DNA of 34,372 bases from DATJMJ01 sp035508795 (lineage in GTDB: Bacteria; Actinomycetota; Acidimicrobiia; Acidimicrobiales; Palsa-688): positions 1-34,372 of the forward strand of contig DATJMJ010000106.1 of NCBI GenBank assembly GCA_035508795.1, written 5' to 3'. Shown here piece after piece: positions 30,920 to 34,372 of this stretch. The notes under the pieces were generated by a model, which did no database searches, had not been told where the DNA came from, and worked only from the letters and a program-made list of their open reading frames with translations. Numbering within the stretch: the stretch's first letter is position 1; each line of letters starts with the position of its first letter. The translations under genes were made by a program, and so were the position numbers.

Positions 30920-33510
30920 TGGACAGCCAGGGGCTCAGGCGCGCCTTTGTGGACTTCTTCGTGGCGCGGGGGCACGTCGAGGTGCCTTCTTCGGGGCTCG
31001 TGCCCCATCACCCGCGAGCGCCACTGTTTACCAATGCCGGTATGAACCAGTTCATCTCCTACTTCCTCGGCGAGGAGATCCCGCCGTTCAAACGCGCTAC
31101 CACCGTGCAGAAGTGCGTCAGGGTCCGCGGCAAGCACGACGACATCGAGCAGGTCGGGCGGAGCCTCAAGCACCTGAGCTTTTTCGAGATGCTCGGCAAT
31201 TTCAGCTTCGGCGACTATTTCAAGCGGGAAGCGATCATCTTTGCCTGGGAACTCCTGACCGAAGTGCTCGGCCTCGAAGGAGAGCGGCTTTGGGTCACGG
31301 TTTACAACGACGACGACGAGTCGGCGGACATCTGGGCCGACGAGATCGGCGTGCCGAGGGAGCGTATCCAGCGCACCGGCGAGGACAATTTCTGGGAAAT
31401 GGGCGACACCGGCCCTTGCGGGCCCTGCTCGGAGCTCCACTACGACCGGGGGCCGCAATGGGGCGCCGGCGGGGGCCCGGTCGGGGGCAGCGACACCCGC
31501 TACGTAGAGCTCTGGAACCTGGTTTTCCAAAGCTACGACAGGCAAGTTTCGGGTGAGCTCGTCCCGCTCCCCAAGCCCGGCGTGGACACCGGTGCCGGCT
31601 TCGAACGGATGCTGGTCGTGCTCCAAGACGTCAGGTCGGTATGGGAAACCGACGTCCTTTCCCGTTTGGTCGGCAGCGCCGAAAACCTTACCGGACGCCG
31701 CTACGGAGACGATGCCGAGGCGGACGTGGCGCTAAGGGTGCTCGCCGACCACGCGCGGACGATGTCGTTCATGATCTCCGACGGCGTCTTCCCCTCAAAC
31801 GAAGACCGCGGTTACGTGCTCCGCCGCATAATCAGGCGGGCCGTGCTGAGGGCTTACTTCCTCGGCACGACGCGCCTCGTTTGCCCGGGCATGGTCGCGG
31901 CGGTCGCCGAAGTAATGGGTGAGGCCTACCCCGAGCTCGCAAGGGACGCCGACTTTGTCGCCGGCGTCGCCGGAAGGGAAGAGGAGCGCTTCCGTGCCAA
32001 CCTGCGTTCGGGGATGTCCCTTCTCGAGGAGGAGCTCGCCGCCGGCGAGGTCATAAGCGGCGAAACTGCCTTCAGGCTTCACGACACCCACGGGTTCCCT
32101 ATCGACTTGACGCGCGAAGTCGTTGCCGGCCGGGGCGGGCGGGTAGATGACGACGGTTTCGCCGCGGCGATGCACCGCCAGCGCGAACAGTCGCGCGAAG
32201 CCACCCGAGGCAAGGAGGGGAGCGCTCACGCCGATCTGGCGGATTACCGGGAGATCGTGGAGCAGTTCGGGCCGACGAGGTTCGTCGGCTACGACACCCT
32301 CGAAGTAGCCGACGCCCGCGTGCTCGCAGTACTGGCGGGGGACATTGCCGGCCAGGTGGAAATTTTCCTTGACCGCACCCCCTTTTATTCCGAGGCGGGC
32401 GGGCAGGTCGGCGACACCGGCACCATTTCCACTGCGACCGGGCGGGCACGGGTGGCCGACACCACTGCCGCGCTACCTGGCCTGCACCGCCATGTCGCGG
32501 TTGTCGAGGAGGGTACCATTTCGCCCGGCCAGGAAGCCGTTGCCACCGTCGACGGCGAGCGGCGAGAGGCCATCAGGCGCAACCACACAGGGACCCATCT
32601 CCTCCACTGGGCCCTGCGGGAAGTGCTCGGACCGCATGTCAAGCAGCATGGGTCGCTCGTCGCCCCCGACCGCCTTCGGTTCGACTTCAGCCACTACGCC
32701 CAGGTGACCCGTGCCGAGCTGGACAAGGTGGAGGACCTCGTCAACGCCCAGATCCTCGCCGACATGGGCGTCTTCACCGAAGAAATGCCCCGGGCCAGGG
32801 CCGAGGAGCTGGGCGCGATCGCCTTTTTCGGTGAAAAGTACGGGGAACACGTGCGGGTGGTCCACGCCGGCGAGAGATCGGTCGAGCTTTGCGGTGGCAC
32901 GCACGTCCAGCGGCTCGGCATGATCGGCCCGCTCGAAGTGGTATCGGAAAGCTCGATCGGGTCCAACCTGCGACGGGTGGAGGCGCTAACCGGTACGGCG
33001 ACCCTCGAGCGGCTGCGTTCCAACGAGGCTCGCTTGGCGCACGCGGCCAGCCTGCTCAAGGCTTCTCCCGACGAGCTCGGGACGGCGATCGAGCGGCGCC
33101 TCGGCGAACTGCGCGACCTCCAGGACGAGCTCAAGGCCACCCGTCAGGGCGCCCTCGCCGGTGAGGCTGCCAGCCTCGCGGCTGAGGCCATCGCCGGTGC
33201 CGTGGTCGCCCGCAGGGACGGCCTCGCGCCCGACAGCCTTCGTGAACTGGCCTCGGCCATCCTCGCACGACCGGGGGTGCAGGCGGTCGTCCTCGGCGGG
33301 AGCCCGGGGGAGGGCAAGGTGACCCTGGTGGCGACCGTCGCCAAGGCGTTCGCAGTACCGGCCCCCGACCTGGTCGCCGACGCCGCCCGTATCGTGGGCG
33401 GGGGCGGGGGAGGGCGCAACCCCGAGCTGGCAATGGCCGGCGGTCGCGACGTGAGCCGTTTGGACGAGGCGCTCGCTTCGGCCCGGGCGCGCCTCGACGG
33501 GGCTGTTTAG
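30919..33510 (+). CDS. alaS: Alanyl-tRNA synthetase
   Basis: Charges tRNA-Ala and clears mischarged Ser and Gly. From GTG 30919 (863 residues) the N-terminus reads VDSQGLRRAFVDFFVARGH, the usual beginning. The class II catalytic core has FTNAGMNQFISYFLG, KHLSFFEMLGNFSFGDYF, NFWEMGDTGPCGPCSELH and VLRRIIRRAVLRAYFLG. The editing domain has RNHTGTHLLHWALRE with its HxxxH zinc ligands and CGGTHVQRLGMIGPL, with ESSIGSNLRRVEALTG beyond. The C-Ala domain includes VGGGGGGRNPELAMAGG. The open frame to 30886 adds 11 residues. The next gene starts 2 nt after the stop. Confidence 0.97.
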   Translation: MDSQGLRRAFVDFFVARGHVEVPSSGLVPHHPRAPLFTNAGMNQFISYFLGEEIPPFKRATTVQKCVRVRGKHDDIEQVGRSLKHLSFFEMLGNFSFGDYFKREAIIFAWELLTEVLGLEGERLWVTVYNDDDESADIWADEIGVPRERIQRTGEDNFWEMGDTGPCGPCSELHYDRGPQWGAGGGPVGGSDTRYVELWNLVFQSYDRQVSGELVPLPKPGVDTGAGFERMLVVLQDVRSVWETDVLSRLVGSAENLTGRRYGDDAEADVALRVLADHARTMSFMISDGVFPSNEDRGYVLRRIIRRAVLRAYFLGTTRLVCPGMVAAVAEVMGEAYPELARDADFVAGVAGREEERFRANLRSGMSLLEEELAAGEVISGETAFRLHDTHGFPIDLTREVVAGRGGRVDDDGFAAAMHRQREQSREATRGKEGSAHADLADYREIVEQFGPTRFVGYDTLEVADARVLAVLAGDIAGQVEIFLDRTPFYSEAGGQVGDTGTISTATGRARVADTTAALPGLHRHVAVVEEGTISPGQEAVATVDGERREAIRRNHTGTHLLHWALREVLGPHVKQHGSLVAPDRLRFDFSHYAQVTRAELDKVEDLVNAQILADMGVFTEEMPRARAEELGAIAFFGEKYGEHVRVVHAGERSVELCGGTHVQRLGMIGPLEVVSESSIGSNLRRVEALTGTATLERLRSNEARLAHAASLLKASPDELGTAIERRLGELRDLQDELKATRQGALAGEAASLAAEAIAGAVVARRDGLAPDSLRELASAILARPGVQAVVLGGSPGEGKVTLVATVAKAFAVPAPDLVADAARIVGGGGGGRNPELAMAGGRDVSRLDEALASARARLDGAV

Positions 33511-33512
33511 CG

Positions 33513-34142
33513 ATGGTGCCCGGGGACAATGTAGCCACGGCCGCTGACCGCGGCGGCGCGCGGCCGGGGCGGGCGCTTGGTTTGGACCTCGGCAGCAGGA
33601 GGATAGGGGTGGCGATATCCGACGAAGAACGGCGGGTGGCGAGCGCTTTGTCGACACTGTCGAGGGGAGGTTCGCATGCCGAGGACCACATCGGCCTCGC
33701 CGGGGTCGTCGCCGGCAGCGGCGCGAACCTGGTTGTAGTGGGCTTTCCTCTATCGCTGAGCGGAGGCCGCGGCCCGGCAGCAACCGCCGTGCTTGCCGAG
33801 GTCGAGGAGTTGCGCCTCGCCCTCGACGTGCCGGTCGAGCTCTGCGACGAGCGCTTTACGACAGTTGTAGCCCGCCAGGCCCTGGCCGCGGGCGGGCGCC
33901 GCCCGGCGGCACGCCGGGCCGTCCTGGACAAGACCGCCGCCGCAGCGATACTCCAGACCTGGTTGGACCGCCGGCGCTCCGACCACCAGCGCTCCGACCA
34001 CCAGGCATCGTCTTCGATGCCGCCAGAGGGGCCGCCGGGGTCTTCGTCGCCGCCACAGTCGACGGCGGACGGCCACTCGCCCCCGTACCCCGGACAAGGC
34101 TTGGGCCAAGGGGGCGCACGTCCCTCACGCCGTGCTCACTGA
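33513..34142 (+). CDS. ruvX: YqgF/RuvX RNase H-fold protein
   Basis: Putative Holliday junction resolvase family member, also implicated in rRNA 5' processing in E. coli. The fold runs from ALGLDLGSRRIGVAISD, through VVVGFPLSLSGGRGPAA and ELCDERFTTV, to VLDKTAAAAILQTWLDRR, carrying the conserved Asp/Glu/Asp positions. The first 20 and last 55 residues are unconserved; the tail includes a duplicated RSDHQ from a 15-bp direct repeat (33975-33989, 33990-34004) and is Pro/Ser-rich. The ATG is 2 nt after alaS, indicating coupling. An 11-nt overlap leads to the next gene, expected to be mltG. Confidence 0.93.
   Translation: MVPGDNVATAADRGGARPGRALGLDLGSRRIGVAISDEERRVASALSTLSRGGSHAEDHIGLAGVVAGSGANLVVVGFPLSLSGGRGPAATAVLAEVEELRLALDVPVELCDERFTTVVARQALAAGGRRPAARRAVLDKTAAAAILQTWLDRRRSDHQRSDHQASSSMPPEGPPGSSSPPQSTADGHSPPYPGQGLGQGGARPSRRAH
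33975..34004 (+). repeat. 15-bp tandem duplication in ruvX
   Basis: CGCTCCGACCACCAG occurs twice in a row without mismatch, adding RSDHQ a second time to the C-terminal tail. Confidence 0.85.
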
Positions 34143-34372
34143 GCCCGGCAAGCCACCACTCGTCCTCGGCCCCGAGGCCGGGGCAGGGGGCTCAGTCGCA
34201 CCGGGAGTTCCCGATGGGGCGGGGGGCACCGCCGGCACCGGTGCTGACACTGGCAACGTCGAGCCTGCTGGCAACGTCGAGCCTGCTGGCAACGTCGAGC
34301 AGGCAGGCGACCTAGAGTACGCAGGCGGTACTAGCGGTGGCGGTCAACATGTCCGGCCAGCCAGGCGACGCC
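34132..34372 (+). CDS. Start of next gene, probable MltG endolytic transglycosylase
   Basis: A frame opens with GTG at 34132, overlapping the ruvX stop by 11 nt, and stays open to the window end (80 codons). The visible residues are low complexity: LTEPGKPPLVLGPEAGAGG, then three copies of GNVE(P/Q)A, and a basic end HVRPARRR that could precede a membrane anchor. No conserved domain is visible. In Actinobacteria the gene after alaS-ruvX is normally mltG, a membrane enzyme that ends glycan strands during peptidoglycan growth, and many have a disordered cytoplasmic N-terminus. The name rests on synteny alone; the reading frame is moderately supported by overlap and openness. Confidence 0.5.
   Translation, partial: MLTEPGKPPLVLGPEAGAGGSVAPGVPDGAGGTAGTGADTGNVEPAGNVEPAGNVEQAGDLEYAGGTSGGGQHVRPARRR
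34252..34305 (+). repeat. 18-bp tandem repeat, three copies
   Basis: GGCAACGTCGAGCCTGCT at 34252-34269 and 34270-34287, and a variant ending CAGGCA at 34288-34305, encode GNVEPA, GNVEPA and GNVEQA in the probable mltG N-terminus. Confidence 0.85.

Noticed and set aside
30742..31626. A 294-codon minus-strand frame opposite the start of alaS
   Set aside because: Antisense to conserved AlaRS motifs, no recognisable domain and no plausible start signal.

Overview
The window is a high-G+C (about two thirds), gene-dense stretch of an actinobacterial chromosome. The gene order pdxS-pdxT-yebC-ruvC-ruvA-ruvB-(queA-tgt)-yajC-secD-secF-apt-rel-rarA, then a DUF948-like and a DUF6167-like gene, alaS, ruvX and probably mltG, is the conserved actinobacterial core order. 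The queA-tgt insertion and the short-leader promoters fit a deep-branching, uncultured-type actinobacterium such as Acidimicrobiia, but that placement is inference. I see no tRNA, rRNA, IS element, prophage or CRISPR.

Layout. 1-6.5 kb is a looser region: the 3' part of a DegV-family gene, a VC0807-like membrane protein (-), a YbhN-type flippase-like membrane protein (+), a 57-residue membrane microprotein (-), a DUF72 protein (-) and an acyltransferase-3/SGNH fusion (-). 6.5-9.7 kb: an HtpX/M48-like protein that has lost its HExxH motif, then pdxS, pdxT (pyridoxal phosphate synthase) and yebC. 9.7-13.1 kb, all on the minus strand: a universal stress protein, a 14-TM-type MFS exporter and a solitary type IV pilin-like gene. 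13.3-22.4 kb is one long + strand run: ruvC-ruvA-ruvB (Holliday junction processing), queA-tgt (queuosine in tRNA) and yajC-secD-secF (Sec translocon accessory complex), mostly with overlapping or tight junctions. After a 489-nt non-coding gap come apt-rel-rarA (purine salvage, stringent response, replication-fork maintenance) and two small envelope genes. 28.1-30.8 kb is an accessory island: a six-copy 16-bp tandem repeat, a 4-TM membrane protein and a secreted COG4315-type protein on the minus strand, divergent from an ECF sigma factor and its zinc-finger anti-sigma factor. The window ends in alaS, ruvX and the start of a gene expected to be mltG.

Two features recur. First, nine genes have a TANNNT (or TATAAC) hexamer ending 6-10 nt before the start codon and no Shine-Dalgarno sequence, as expected for leaderless or near-leaderless mRNAs; this also resolves several ambiguous starts. 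Second, short tandem repeats and low-complexity Gly/Ala/Thr/Ser extensions are grafted onto housekeeping proteins (RuvA, RuvB, YajC, SecD, SecF, RuvX, probable MltG). The most unusual single items are the pseudo-protease beside pdxS, the hidden microprotein, the 16-bp repeat array, the pilin gene whose Shine-Dalgarno lies in a hairpin, and the Sec accessory proteins that all carry extra segments.
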